Origin: Amycolatopsis iheyensis
GTDB lineage: Bacteria; Actinomycetota; Actinomycetes; Mycobacteriales; Pseudonocardiaceae
Direction: 5' to 3'
DNA length: 64,000 nt
NCBI RefSeq assembly: GCF_024703995.1
Contig: NZ_JAMXQV010000024.1
Span: 105,592-169,591, forward strand
Shown in pieces: positions 17,799 to 26,601 of the stretch. Positions within the stretch are counted from its first letter, which is position 1. Each line of letters opens with the position of its first letter. The notes beneath the pieces are model-generated. The model worked only from the letters and a program-made list of their open reading frames with translations. It was not told where the DNA came from and did not search any database. Made by a program: the position numbers and the translations under genes.

Positions 17799-18973
17799 TC
17801 ACTGGGCCGCCGGCGGCGACACGGTGGCCGCTTCGGCCGACGGCTCGGTGAGGCCCAGCACGTCCAGCCGGCCGGCGATGCCGTTCTCGTTGCGACCAAA
17901 CTCAACCACCAGCTCCGCCAGGGTCGCGCCGTCGCGATGGCGATCGGCCAGCCGCTGTTCCTCCGCCGGCGTCCAGCGCTTGTGCGAGTTGGGATGAACC
18001 CGCCGCAGGTCTTCGACGGTGTAGGCCGGCGCTGGCCTGGGCGCGGCGCGCTCGCCGACGAGGTCGACCGGGAACGGGGCCAGCCCCAGCTTGAACAGCC
18101 GCCACCGGATCGCGGTCTCCGTCCGGCCGGTGCGTGCCTGGATCTGATCCGGGTCAGGCGTGCGTAGTCCATCCTCGTCAGCTCATCGTCATCCGCGGTG
18201 CTCCAGGTGCCGGCCTTCGGCTCCGGCGGGAGTGGCTCGGGGTTGGTGGCCATCTCGTGCAGCCTGGCCAGCATCGTGATGCAGTCGCCGAGCGCGCGGT
18301 GCTCACCGTCGAGCCGGTGACGCCGGTAGCCCGAGCCGTCCGGTGCGGGCTCGCCGACCCACTCCGCGTGCCGCGCCATCGCGTCGTCCCATCGGGCCGG
18401 CACCCAGTCGGTCTCCGCGGCCCTGCTCCAGCTCGGCAGCAGCCGGTTTGCCTCGGCGGTGAGCAGCTCCCGGTCGAACGCGGTCTTCCAGCACACGACC
18501 CGCTTTCCCGAGAGCAACTCCACCAGTTCGTCGTGCACGTCGGCGAACATCGGCACCCCCGGCGCGGACACCATCTCGGCGGTGATGCCGTGCTTGGCGG
18601 CCGCCTCCGCAACGATCGGCTCGCCTTCGGGGTTCACCAGGGACTCCAGCAACACTTCCCCGGTCGGGGATACCACCGCGATCTCGAGTACGCGGCCGTC
18701 GAAGTCGGTGGACTCGGTGTCCAGCAGCACAGTGTTCGGGTCGTCGAGGACCTCCTGCGCCCACAACGCAGCCCGCTGCCGGTCGACCGCGCGCCGGTCG
18801 AACTTCTCTACGAACTCATCGTCGCGGAACCGGGCATCGAACAGTTCAACCAGCACGTAGCCGTCCGGCCGGCGGGGATCCCCCGCTCGGCGCCCGGCGA
18901 CGCGCAGCTGCTGGTTCGTCATCAGGTACTCGGGTACCTCGTCGCGGCGGAACACCGGGACATCGGCCATCAA
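17799..18973 (-). pseudogene. DnaQ-like 3'-5' exonuclease with two Myb-like repeats, frame broken
   Basis: Starting at ATG 18973, residues 78-230 form a DEDD exonuclease: NTVLLDTESTDFDGRVLEIA (DxE), later HRALGDCITMLARLHEM (D near the end). After DDDELTRMDYARL the frame becomes non-protein-like, while the frame one base away continues with IQARTGRTETAIRWRLFKLG and then RWTPAEEQRLADRHRDGATL with FGRNENGIAGRLDVLGL to a TGA at 17799. These are two tandem SANT/Myb-like helical repeats, with the break inside the first near 18150-18180. A single-base deletion, real or a sequencing error, explains it. Confidence 0.7.
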
Positions 18974-19698
18974 CGCGCCTCCTCCGCATCAGAATCTTGA
19001 CTCTTCGTATACACGACCGCACCGACAGTTTCTGCGGCGGCGTAAGACCGAGGACGTGCCGGCGTGAGCGTGAGCGCGAGGGCGTTGCGCCTGCCCTTCC
19101 CGGAGCTCGCGCGATTCGAGGCGGTGCGGTACACGGAGAAACCTGTTGAGGTCCGGACTGTCGAGTCGAGGACCTGGCCTTCGGAGTCCTCGGCCTCCAG
19201 CGAACAGGGCGATCGGCGCCAAGCCGAGCCGAGTCAGGGCGTGGTGGTCGAGCCGCGGGTGTCGCCAGTGCCGGCGGCAACGCCCGCCGCTACGCCAACT
19301 CCGTCCAAGCGGTACTCGCGTGGCCGCATCGCGGGAGAACCGGCCCGCACGGTGGCGTTCGGCGAACGCCTCCAGAAGCCGCCGCTCGAACCGGACCGGC
19401 AACCCCAGCCGGGCCCAGCCCAAGCCGATCATACAAAGGGTGACATAACGACGACGGAAAGCGACCGCGTGCGCTGGACGCCTGAGAAAGCCGCGAAAAG
19501 GTCGCCCGAAGGCCATCGCGTAGGGCCGGAACATCTAATTGGCGGTGCCTCGGGCCCAGCACCATGATCCGCGTACCATGGCCTGCCACCTGGTCTACCA
19601 GGCGACATGCCACTGGTCTCCCAGACTGGCACCCGGCAGGCCACCAATGCGGAACGCGGACGTTTGGTGACGCTGGCAGCCAGGCCTACTGTTGCCGC
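18974..19698. other. Ambiguous region upstream of the plasmid-type gene
   Basis: Long frames overlap on both strands (plus 19064-19567, Pro-rich; minus 18989-19534, with a fragment reading LCMIGLGWARLGLPVRFERR that looks protein-like). Neither is convincing as it stands. The last 120 bp hold the nested inverted repeats annotated at 19580-19642. Confidence 0.35.
19580..19642. repeat. Nested inverted repeats, possible operator or origin element
   Basis: Outer arms GGCCTGCC (19580-19587) and GGCAGGCC (19635-19642) are perfect complements 47 bp apart. Inside lies CCTGGT-CT-ACCAGG (19589-19602), another perfect inverted repeat, and CTGG-TCTC-CCAG. The cluster ends 57 bp before the plasmid-type gene at 19699. 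Confidence 0.5.
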
Positions 19699-20562
19699 AT
19701 GGCTACGACATCGTTCCTCGACCCATTCGAGGGCATTGAAGATGCGCCGGAACCCACTCCGGCCGAGACGCGCACCGCCCTCCTGCAGCAGGCGCGGCGC
19801 GGCTACGTTCCCCTCCGCAAGGAGTTCGTCCAGAAGCGTCGAGGGGAGCACGACGAACCCCGAGGGTCGGTCCTGGGGAGCATCGTCCACAGCCGGCAGC
19901 AACGAGGGCTGGATGCGTTCCTGCTGATGCACGCGCTCCACCCGGTCACCCGCGACGACCCTCTGGACGTCAAGACCTGGGCGCGGATCCTGTCCGTCGG
20001 GAACCGCTGTACCCCGAACGCCGCCAGCAAGACCTTCTCGGTCCTCGAGGAGATGAACCTGCTGACCCGGGAGCAGGACGGGCGCCGAACCCTGATCAGC
20101 CCGCTCAACGAGACCGGTGATGGAACCCCCTGGGCGCGCGCCGGTGAAGACTCCGAGGAGGACGGGCCTGGCTTCTTCGTCGTCCCCCACGAGTACTGGA
20201 CTAGCGGCTTGAGCGAGAAACTCACCTTGCCCGGCAAGGCGATGTTCCTGGTCCTTCTCCACGACACCCAGACTCCCACCACCCCCACCTTCAGCGTCGC
20301 CCTCGAACGGATGGCCAAGTGGTACGGGATCAGCGAGCGCACCGCCGAGCGCGGATACCGCGAGCTCGACCAGGCGGGAGTACTCATTCAACGCCCTGTG
20401 AAGGTCCTCGACCACCGGCACCCTGCCGGACGGCGCACCGTTCACCACCGGGCACTCATGTCGCCGTTCGGTACCCGGGACCGCCAACGCCTGCAGCTCA
20501 AGACACGCAAAGCAGTGAAGAAGAAGGCCGAGAGAATGTCGACGGTCGGAGGCGGCCGGTGA
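19699..20562 (+). CDS. Plasmid-type winged-helix protein (possible replication or regulatory protein)
   Basis: 287 residues from ATG 19699. The middle contains two winged-helix-like segments: RILSVGNRCTPNAASKTFSV with LEEMNLLTREQDGRRTLISP, and SVALERMAKWYGISERTAER with GYRELDQAGVLIQRP. Such tandem winged helices, with LPGKAMFLVLLHDTQTPTTP between them, resemble actinobacterial plasmid replication-initiator-like or regulator proteins. The C terminus is strongly basic. Its stop overlaps the GTG of a small membrane protein gene. A replication role is inference. Confidence 0.6.
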   Translation: MATTSFLDPFEGIEDAPEPTPAETRTALLQQARRGYVPLRKEFVQKRRGEHDEPRGSVLGSIVHSRQQRGLDAFLLMHALHPVTRDDPLDVKTWARILSVGNRCTPNAASKTFSVLEEMNLLTREQDGRRTLISPLNETGDGTPWARAGEDSEEDGPGFFVVPHEYWTSGLSEKLTLPGKAMFLVLLHDTQTPTTPTFSVALERMAKWYGISERTAERGYRELDQAGVLIQRPVKVLDHRHPAGRRTVHHRALMSPFGTRDRQRLQLKTRKAVKKKAERMSTVGGGR

Positions 20563-20801
20563 CCGGCATGCCAGGCGACGCCTCGAGCGACGACCAACCT
20601 CAGTCCAATGACCCGACGAACCAGACCACAGCCGGCGTCTTCACCGGCGCCGCCCTGGCCACGATCGTGCTGGCGGTGCTGCAGTTCTTCCAGCCCACGA
20701 TCTCCAGCAGCTCCTGGACCCCGTGGATCCGCGCCGCGCTGGCGGTCGCGGTGCTGACCCTCGCGATCGTCGCCGTCGTCCTGGTCGCGAAGCTGGCGTG
20801 A
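20559..20801 (+). CDS. Small membrane protein, 80 aa
   Basis: GTG start overlaps the previous TGA. The N-terminal 25 residues are polar (SSDDQPQSNDPTNQTTAG). Two hydrophobic segments follow, GVFTGAALATIVLAVLQFF and AALAVAVLTLAIVAVVLVA, separated by a short polar loop, so the protein should span the membrane twice. Translational coupling links it to the winged-helix protein; similar pairs occur on actinobacterial plasmids. Confidence 0.6.
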   Translation: MTGMPGDASSDDQPQSNDPTNQTTAGVFTGAALATIVLAVLQFFQPTISSSSWTPWIRAALAVAVLTLAIVAVVLVAKLA

Positions 20802-20974
20802 CCGCGCCATCGGCTCGGTTCCTCGCCGCGCGAGAGTTGGTAGGCCGGATCGCCGCGTTCACGAGGCGGTCCGGAAAACCGCCATGCCAGGCGCTGAACG
20901 CCGGCAGCCGAGCGGAAGATCCGCTCAGGGCCGGACGCCGCCATGTCGTGGTGGCGCACTGCAACCCGTCGTAA
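20798..20974 (+). CDS. Possible small coupled protein, 58 aa
   Basis: A GTG at 20798 overlaps the membrane-protein stop codon (GTGA). The 58-residue frame is Arg/Ala-rich with no motif. Only the overlap argues for it being real. Confidence 0.35.
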   Translation: MTAPSARFLAARELVGRIAAFTRRSGKPPCQALNAGSRAEDPLRAGRRHVVVAHCNPS

Positions 20975-21110
20975 CACGCTGTGCGAGGCGGGCCTCGGGA
21001 TGGTCGTACAGCGTCGCGGTGCAGCCGAGGGCGGAGGCGGCCTGTCGCGGCAGCGCGGGTGGTTGGCCTGATGCGAACCAGCACTCGAAATCGTGCCGTC
21101 GTCCGGAAAG

Positions 21111-22688
21111 CTAGTGGTAGCCACCCTCTAGTGTCCATTGTAGATCGAGAGCGACGTTAGCCCTGAGCAGCAGCGCGACGTCACTGTTGGCTCCCTCCAG
21201 TACCACCTGGATGCGCACGAGCGGTGGAGCGCCCCGGTCAGGCGGAACGGCGCGAACGAGCCACGGGCCCGCCGCGCTGAGAACTCGGCATGGCGGGCCG
21301 CCGTTCACGGCGACCGTGGCGGGCGGATAGCTGAGTTCGCCGCGCTCGGTGCAGTGGACGACGTCGCCGACCGCGTCGAGCACAACCGCCGAAGGCGGGC
21401 AACGAGGCACGGATGTGGGTGATGGCGCAGGTAGTCGGCCGGGCCACGGCTGATCCTCGGTCACCGGGCAGCGGGGCTCGCCCCACGGGACCAGGCGGAC
21501 GCGTTCGCCAGGGCCACGGCCGCCGTCGAGCAACGGAGTGACCACCGACTCGGGCCCGAGCAGCCCCTGGATCCGCACCAGCGCGCGGCCGGCGCGCTCA
21601 GCCGCGTCGGCATCCCGGCCCATCGATCCGAGCTGAAGCTGCAGCGCCTGCCCTCCGACGACCTCTTCCGGGTCGAGGGTCAGTCTCACGATCCCGGCGC
21701 TGGGCCGGTCGCCGTCGCGGACGGTGAGCCACCCCTCGCACTGCCACCGCACCCGATCCGCTGCCGCGCGGGCGGTCAGCGGCTCGGCGCACCGCCACAC
21801 CCGCACCCGCTCCTCCCCGGCCTCGGTGACCGCGGTGATCGCCAGCCGGGTGCACGCCAGCCCGTGCCGGGCGAGCCCGCCGAAGAAGCGCTCGCCGAGG
21901 GTCTTCGCGACGAACGCGGCCTCGTCGACACGCTCCAGCGGATGCTCGAAGGTCTCGGTGATCGCCAGGTCTGGTGGGAGTGCGCGGCGCACCGGCGGCC
22001 GGTGGGAAAGGCCTCGGGCGAGCCGGTGCGCGGTGATCGCGTCGCGGGGGAAGCGCCCGGCGACCTCGCGCTCAGTGAGCGCGGCGAACGCACCCAGTGT
22101 CCGCAGCCCCAAGCGCTGCAGGAGCCCGACGAGCTCGCCGCGGTTCTCGCCAGGCTGGTCCAGCTCGGCGACTGACAACGGCGCCAGGAACCCGGGTGTG
22201 CCTCCGGGCGAGACGAAGGTCGCGCGGCGGGCGGCGAGGGTCGCGGCGAACAGACCATCGGCGATACCGACTTGGCACTCGACGCCGGCGCGGGCTTCGA
22301 CCTCGGTGATCAGCAGCTCGGCGAGAGCTTCTTCGCCGCCGAAGTACCCGGCCGCGCCGGCGACCGGGACGGCCACGATCCCGGGCCGCACGACCTCGAC
22401 CCCGACCGCATGCGCCTCGACCGCGGCGGCGACGGGTTCGAACAGCCGGGCATCGCGGTCCGGGTCGTGCTGGTGCACCACCAGCTCCGGGCACCGAGAC
22501 TGGGCGTCACGGCGGCGCATCCCGCGCCCGACCCCGCTGCGGCGCGCGGCCGCGGAGCAGGTGACGATGCGGTTGGCCGAGAACACCGCGGCCGGAGCCA
22601 GAGGCGGGGTCCCGGCAGCGGCGCCGGCCGCGACGACCGGCCAATCCGGGCACCACAGCACCAGCAACCGGACCGCGTCGCCGCTCAC
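21111..22688 (-). CDS. imuB: ImuB, Y-family polymerase-like mutasome protein
   Basis: 525 residues. The N terminus (LVLWCPDWPVVAAG) matches ImuB, which lacks the catalytic acidic residues of true Y-family polymerases and instead bridges the DnaE2 polymerase to the sliding clamp. Y-family palm and little-finger stretches follow, then the long ImuB C terminus ending in LQWTLEGGYH. It overlaps imuA by 4 bp; a LexA box precedes imuA. In mycobacteria this pair with DnaE2 causes damage-induced mutagenesis. Here dnaE2 is only a remnant, so the pair must use a polymerase from elsewhere or be idle. Confidence 0.85.
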   Translation of the reverse strand: MSGDAVRLLVLWCPDWPVVAAGAAAGTPPLAPAAVFSANRIVTCSAAARRSGVGRGMRRRDAQSRCPELVVHQHDPDRDARLFEPVAAAVEAHAVGVEVVRPGIVAVPVAGAAGYFGGEEALAELLITEVEARAGVECQVGIADGLFAATLAARRATFVSPGGTPGFLAPLSVAELDQPGENRGELVGLLQRLGLRTLGAFAALTEREVAGRFPRDAITAHRLARGLSHRPPVRRALPPDLAITETFEHPLERVDEAAFVAKTLGERFFGGLARHGLACTRLAITAVTEAGEERVRVWRCAEPLTARAAADRVRWQCEGWLTVRDGDRPSAGIVRLTLDPEEVVGGQALQLQLGSMGRDADAAERAGRALVRIQGLLGPESVVTPLLDGGRGPGERVRLVPWGEPRCPVTEDQPWPGRLPAPSPTSVPRCPPSAVVLDAVGDVVHCTERGELSYPPATVAVNGGPPCRVLSAAGPWLVRAVPPDRGAPPLVRIQVVLEGANSDVALLLRANVALDLQWTLEGGYH

Positions 22689-23395
22689 CCGGCCACCTCA
22701 GCCAGCCGCCGAGCGGTGCGGGGCTCGCCGGGGGCGACGGCGCCACCCGGTCCCGGAAGCAGCAGAGAAGCGGTTCGTGGACGCGCCGCAGCGCCGCGGC
22801 CGCGGCTGGTCGCCACGAGCTCGCAGGATTGCAGGTAACCGAATCCATCGGCGGTGATGCCGCGCCAGCGGCGCGCGGATACCGACAGTTCGAGGTCGGC
22901 GCCGGGCCAGGGCGCGGTGCTCAACAGGACGGCGCCTCGATTGCGGACGCGCCCGGTCAGCCGGCGCGCGAGCTGCGGCTGTACACCCTGGGGTGCGACG
23001 GGGCCGAGCACGACCAGGTCGAAGCCGTCGATCAGCGCGGCGAGGACGGCGGCGAGTTCGGCGCCGGGGTCGGGGATGAGGGCGAGCCGGTCGAGGTCGA
23101 CGCCGAGTTCCGCCGCGGCCGCGACGCCGAGGTCGGGCATGCCGGTGATCGCAGCCCACGATCCGGCTTGGGTCGCCTCCGCGAGCAGCGCGAGAACCAG
23201 CGCCGCCGACCCGGTGACCGCCACGGTGGTCCCGCGGCGTAGCCCGCCTGCCGGCAGCAGCCCGGCCAGCGCCGACGCGACCGCGAGCGTCCCGCCAGGG
23301 CTTTCGGGAGTCTCCGAGCTGGGGGTGGTTAGCTGTGCGGCCGTCCGGACGCCGGGGATCGCGGTAAGCCCGGCTACCGCCTCAGCCAGCGCCAC
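22685..23395 (-). CDS. imuA: ImuA, RecA-like mutasome accessory protein
   Basis: About 236 residues from GTG 23395. The sequence follows the RecA-like fold of ImuA/ImuA' (GGLRRGTTVAVTGSAALVLA with a degenerate P-loop, then LAALIDGFDLVVLGPVAPQG). ImuA stabilises the ImuB-DnaE2 complex. It overlaps imuB and lies about 75 bp downstream of a LexA box, so the pair should be induced by DNA damage. Confidence 0.8.
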   Translation of the reverse strand: MALAEAVAGLTAIPGVRTAAQLTTPSSETPESPGGTLAVASALAGLLPAGGLRRGTTVAVTGSAALVLALLAEATQAGSWAAITGMPDLGVAAAAELGVDLDRLALIPDPGAELAAVLAALIDGFDLVVLGPVAPQGVQPQLARRLTGRVRNRGAVLLSTAPWPGADLELSVSARRWRGITADGFGYLQSCELVATSRGRGAAARPRTASLLLPGPGGAVAPGEPRTARRLAEVAG

Positions 23396-23469
23396 GCCGC
23401 ACCTCCAGCACCATGAACACGCACCGGAGACACCCGCGTGGGGAGCCACGGGCGACCCAGAACCTCGAA

Positions 23470-23485
23470 TAGAACTTGTGTTCGA
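23470..23485 (-). promoter_or_regulatory. LexA (SOS) box upstream of imuA
   Basis: GAACTTGTGTTCGA (23472-23485) fits the actinobacterial SOS box (GAAC-N4-GTTC core intact). Its position upstream of imuA-imuB matches the known LexA control of this pair. Confidence 0.75.
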
Positions 23486-23680
23486 ATGATGAAAGGCGGT
23501 GACGGCCTTGTCAAGCCGAAGCTGAGCGGAGTTGTGCGAGAGCCACCCCAGCGTGACGACCGCCCGGGTGGGGTCGTCCCTCTGCCCAGGCGGCGAGGAT
23601 CAGCCCGCAACCACGCCCCCTCTGAGGACTCGCCGTGGGGCAAGCCAGTCTCGATCGGGCATCGTCCCTACTCTTGCCGA

Positions 23681-24946
23681 ATGACCTTCACCGCTCTTCA
23701 TCGGGCAGTCGGGGCTGACCCCGAGCCGCTGAGTGACACTCTCCTCAACCGAGCTGTGGCCTTAGGTGTCCCGGAGTCGAGTGACCTCGACTGGAAGTCC
23801 GAACTGCCGCCGGCAAAGGGGATGGCGCAAACCGATTTCCCCAAGGATGTTGCGGCGATGGCCAACAGTGGCGGCGGAGTGATCGTGTTCGGCGTGCGCG
23901 AGTCGCAGAAGGCGGCAGTCGACCGGGTCGACGTGGGTGACTTCGACGAGACCTACGAGCGTTCGCTGCGTAGCGTGGCGATCACCGCGATCTCTCCGCC
24001 GGTCTTCGGTCTAAACGTGCACCGCCTTGGCGCTGAGGGTGAACGGGCTGTGATCGTCGAGGTCCCCGCGAGCGTCGACGGGCCGCATCTGATCTACAGG
24101 AACGAGTACTTCGGCGCGCCGGTACGCAACGACGCCGACACCGTGTGGATGAAAGAGCGTCAGATCGAGGCCATGTACCGAGCTCGGTTCGACGAGCGCC
24201 GGCACGCGAATGAGGCTCTTGACACTCTGTTCGCCGATGCTGCTGGCGGTCGTGACAGCGAGCGGCGTGCATGGTTGGTTGCGGTGGCGCACCCACGTGT
24301 CCCGGCTCTCCGGATGCGTATCACTCGCGACGAGGCTCGACAGGTTCTGTCGAAAACCGAGGGGTTGGCCTTGGTGTATGCGGGGCGTGGCGGGATTCAT
24401 CCGCTGGAGAGTGTGGACCGGCTCAACCCCCGTCCCGGGTTGCGCCGCTGGGTCGCCGTGAACACGGCGACTGAAGACAGTTCTGTGTGGAAGGAGTCGT
24501 GGATCAGCATCCACCACGATGGCTCGGTGACTCTCGCAGCTGCCGTCGGTGGGCATCGGGCGCGTAACGGCGAATGGCTCGAAGGTCGACAGGTCAGATC
24601 GGTTGCTGTCGAGTGCGCGATCGCAGACCTGATGGCTCTCCTGCGCACGACCGCGGAAGCGACGGGCAATGACGAGTACGACGTTCGGGTCGGGATCGAG
24701 TGGAGAGGCGACCTGCCGCTCACGATCCTGTCCACGGATAACCTGGGCTACGACTACGACGGCGTGTCGACCCCTCTCCACCGGTACACGCCCGTCGAGA
24801 CGACGGTGAACGCTTCGGAGTCATCGGTGGACTTCTACTGGCACGTGCACGATCTCGCCGAGGACTGTTTGAATCAGGGTGGCGTCTCGAACGTGCAGAT
24901 GATTCACCCGCCGACGCGCGACGACCAGACGTCCAGTCAAGCGTAG
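23681..24946 (+). CDS. AlbA_2 (Schlafen-type) putative DNA-binding domain protein
   Basis: 421 residues from ATG 23681. Residues 30-150 match the Schlafen AlbA_2 domain: SSDLDWKSELPPAKG, then DVAAMANSGGGVIVFGV and the later HLIYRNEYFGAPVRND with a tyrosine-rich MKERQIEAMYRARF. The remaining 250 residues are alpha/beta without a motif I recognise. AlbA_2 proteins are often found in regulatory or phage-defence settings and can have nuclease-like folds. It is transcribed away from imuA. Confidence 0.75.
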   Translation: MTFTALHRAVGADPEPLSDTLLNRAVALGVPESSDLDWKSELPPAKGMAQTDFPKDVAAMANSGGGVIVFGVRESQKAAVDRVDVGDFDETYERSLRSVAITAISPPVFGLNVHRLGAEGERAVIVEVPASVDGPHLIYRNEYFGAPVRNDADTVWMKERQIEAMYRARFDERRHANEALDTLFADAAGGRDSERRAWLVAVAHPRVPALRMRITRDEARQVLSKTEGLALVYAGRGGIHPLESVDRLNPRPGLRRWVAVNTATEDSSVWKESWISIHHDGSVTLAAAVGGHRARNGEWLEGRQVRSVAVECAIADLMALLRTTAEATGNDEYDVRVGIEWRGDLPLTILSTDNLGYDYDGVSTPLHRYTPVETTVNASESSVDFYWHVHDLAEDCLNQGGVSNVQMIHPPTRDDQTSSQA

Positions 24947-25378
24947 GCTCCACCGGCTCGACAGCGCGACGTCACGACTGGAGCAGGCCAGGCGGCGACA
25001 CGATCGGACCGCGCGTCGATGTCGGTGGCGACCAGGTCCTCGTCGGACGAGGCGGCGCGCGCGCACGACGCGTCCGCTGCCGCGGTGTGTTGATGCCGGA
25101 ACTGGTGATTGTGAGACTGCGATCAGCATCGCCGGAGGGGACCCTGCGCTTGCGGGAACGATGCAGCCGGCAACGGCCGCCGCCCTCGCTTCGCGAGCTC
25201 GGCTGCGCGCGGCGTCGGCAGGCCTGCTCGGCGGCGTACAACCAAGGCGAAACATCTCAGCCATGCCGTCGTAGTCGATCTCGATCCACTCGAACGTGGG
25301 CATGTCTTGGTCCTCTCCGTCGGCGGTGCAACTATCATCAGCACGTTCGACGACCGCATTGGAAAGTGGATCACTGGC
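24947..25378. other. Intergenic region without visible gene
   Basis: 432 bp with only short chance frames. The DUF6338-like gene has possible in-frame upstream starts (25307), but the better start is the ATG at 25379. Confidence 0.35.
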
Positions 25379-26170
25379 ATGGACGCGAAGACTTGGCAGC
25401 AGCTGGTCATCGTCATTTGCGCTGTGCTGCCTGGTTATGTGTTTCAGGTGGCCGATGGCTGGTGGCGTGGCGCTACCGATTCGGACCGGCCAGTATCGTC
25501 TCGAATTTTTGCGCTCATAAGTCTGACGATCATCTTCGACGTGCTCTATGCGTGGCTTTTTAGTGATCCGATTCGATATATACTATCTCAACTTTCAGAC
25601 CCGATTCGGTTCGCCAAGCTTGCTAGCCTGATGATTTTAGCGTGCGTATTCATCGTGCCGAGTTTGTGTGCGGTCGCATGGCATTGGTGGCGAGTCTTTA
25701 GGCGTGTGGGAAGCTTTAAGCTTCCGGTTGGGGAGTTCTTTCGAGGCTCGCGGTATCAGACCTCCTGGGACTACGCCGCTGTTCAAGGATTCGGGCAAGG
25801 ATGGGTTCGAATCCGATTCAAGGATGGACTCCAGTTGGGCGGCTTCGTAAACCGCGAAGACGGACACATGTCGCAGTCGCCGGGTCGTCGAGACCTATAC
25901 TTGACCAACTTGTGGACCTTGGACGGGCAAGGAAATTTCGTAGGCGAGGAGGAGTCGATAAAGGTTCACCCCCATGGTGGGTCCGGAGTGTGGGTGAATT
26001 GCGAGGACGCTATCGCTGTGGAGTTCATGAAAATCCCGCCGGCATCAACCGGCGACGATGAGGCAGGAGAGGAAGAATGGCCGAGAACGTCGACCGTGCT
26101 CACTTGGTGGCACGTGCGACCACGATGGATGCTCAGGGCACCGAGGAGCGGAGCCAGAAGCCTACGGTAA
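25379..26170 (+). CDS. Membrane protein of the DUF6338 type
   Basis: 263 residues from ATG 25379. Three membrane segments are visible in the first 110 residues (LVIVICAVLPGYVFQVADGW; IFALISLTIIFDVLYAWLF; LASLMILACVFIVPSLCAVA), the first with the LPGY-V pattern of DUF6338-like proteins. A cytoplasmic beta-rich part follows (WDYAAVQGFGQGWVRIRFKD, then DGLQLGGFV). Local GC is clearly lower than around, suggesting transfer. The 3' end overlaps the first of two small paralogous genes, an unusual 94-bp overlap in another frame. Confidence 0.65.
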   Translation: MDAKTWQQLVIVICAVLPGYVFQVADGWWRGATDSDRPVSSRIFALISLTIIFDVLYAWLFSDPIRYILSQLSDPIRFAKLASLMILACVFIVPSLCAVAWHWWRVFRRVGSFKLPVGEFFRGSRYQTSWDYAAVQGFGQGWVRIRFKDGLQLGGFVNREDGHMSQSPGRRDLYLTNLWTLDGQGNFVGEEESIKVHPHGGSGVWVNCEDAIAVEFMKIPPASTGDDEAGEEEWPRTSTVLTWWHVRPRWMLRAPRSGARSLR

Positions 26171-26256
26171 GCCCGAGGACGACCGCGGGTCCGGCAGGGC
26201 CGATGCCCCAGACCCCTGCGAAGCCCGCGAGCCCACCTCCGGCCAAGTCCAAATAG
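26077..26256 (+). CDS. Small Pro/Thr/Lys-rich protein A, paralogue of the next gene
   Basis: 59 residues from ATG 26077, preceded by AGGAGAGGAAGA. The C-terminal half reads SQKPTVSPRTTAGPAGPMPQ and ends in PPAKSK. The next gene has nearly the same tail (SQKPTANPRTTEGPAGAVPQ), so the two arose by duplication. The start lies inside the DUF6338-like gene, in a different frame. Too short for standard gene calls but well supported by the paralogy and ribosome-binding site. Confidence 0.65.
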   Translation: MAENVDRAHLVARATTMDAQGTEERSQKPTVSPRTTAGPAGPMPQTPAKPASPPPAKSK

Positions 26257-26273
26257 GTCAAAAAGGAGCAGTG

Positions 26274-26444
26274 ATGCAGCACGGGAAACCCGGGGCCAAT
26301 GACCGCGCCAACGTGACCGGTCGGACTGCCAAAAGAACCCAAGGTAGCCAAAAGCCCACAGCGAACCCCAGGACAACGGAAGGCCCGGCAGGAGCCGTGC
26401 CACAAACCGTCGCGAAGCCCAAAAAGACACCACCAGCGAAGTAG
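26274..26444 (+). CDS. Small Pro/Thr/Lys-rich protein B, paralogue of the previous gene
   Basis: 56 residues from ATG 26274 with a strong AAAAGGAG site 6 bp upstream. Its tail (SQKPTANPRTTEGPAGAVPQ, then KKTPPAK) is paralogous to protein A, while the first 20 residues differ. Both are predicted disordered and basic. They probably act with the DUF6338-like membrane protein; their role is unknown. Confidence 0.65.
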   Translation: MQHGKPGANDRANVTGRTAKRTQGSQKPTANPRTTEGPAGAVPQTVAKPKKTPPAK

Positions 26445-26601
26445 TGCAACGGCAGCCGGACACGTAGGTCAGGGGCAGTCGAAATCAACGCAGGCGAACC
26501 GGGGAGTCCAGTGCGACGAATTACCGGCCACGTCGACGTTCGACCAGTTCGGTATACATGCCTGTCGAGCGACCGCTGATCGGGCTAGCGACAGCGCGTG
26601 C

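Noticed and set aside
18989..19534. Minus-strand gene of 181 codons
   Set aside because: Only a short internal stretch looks protein-like and the plus strand is equally open; not enough to call either.
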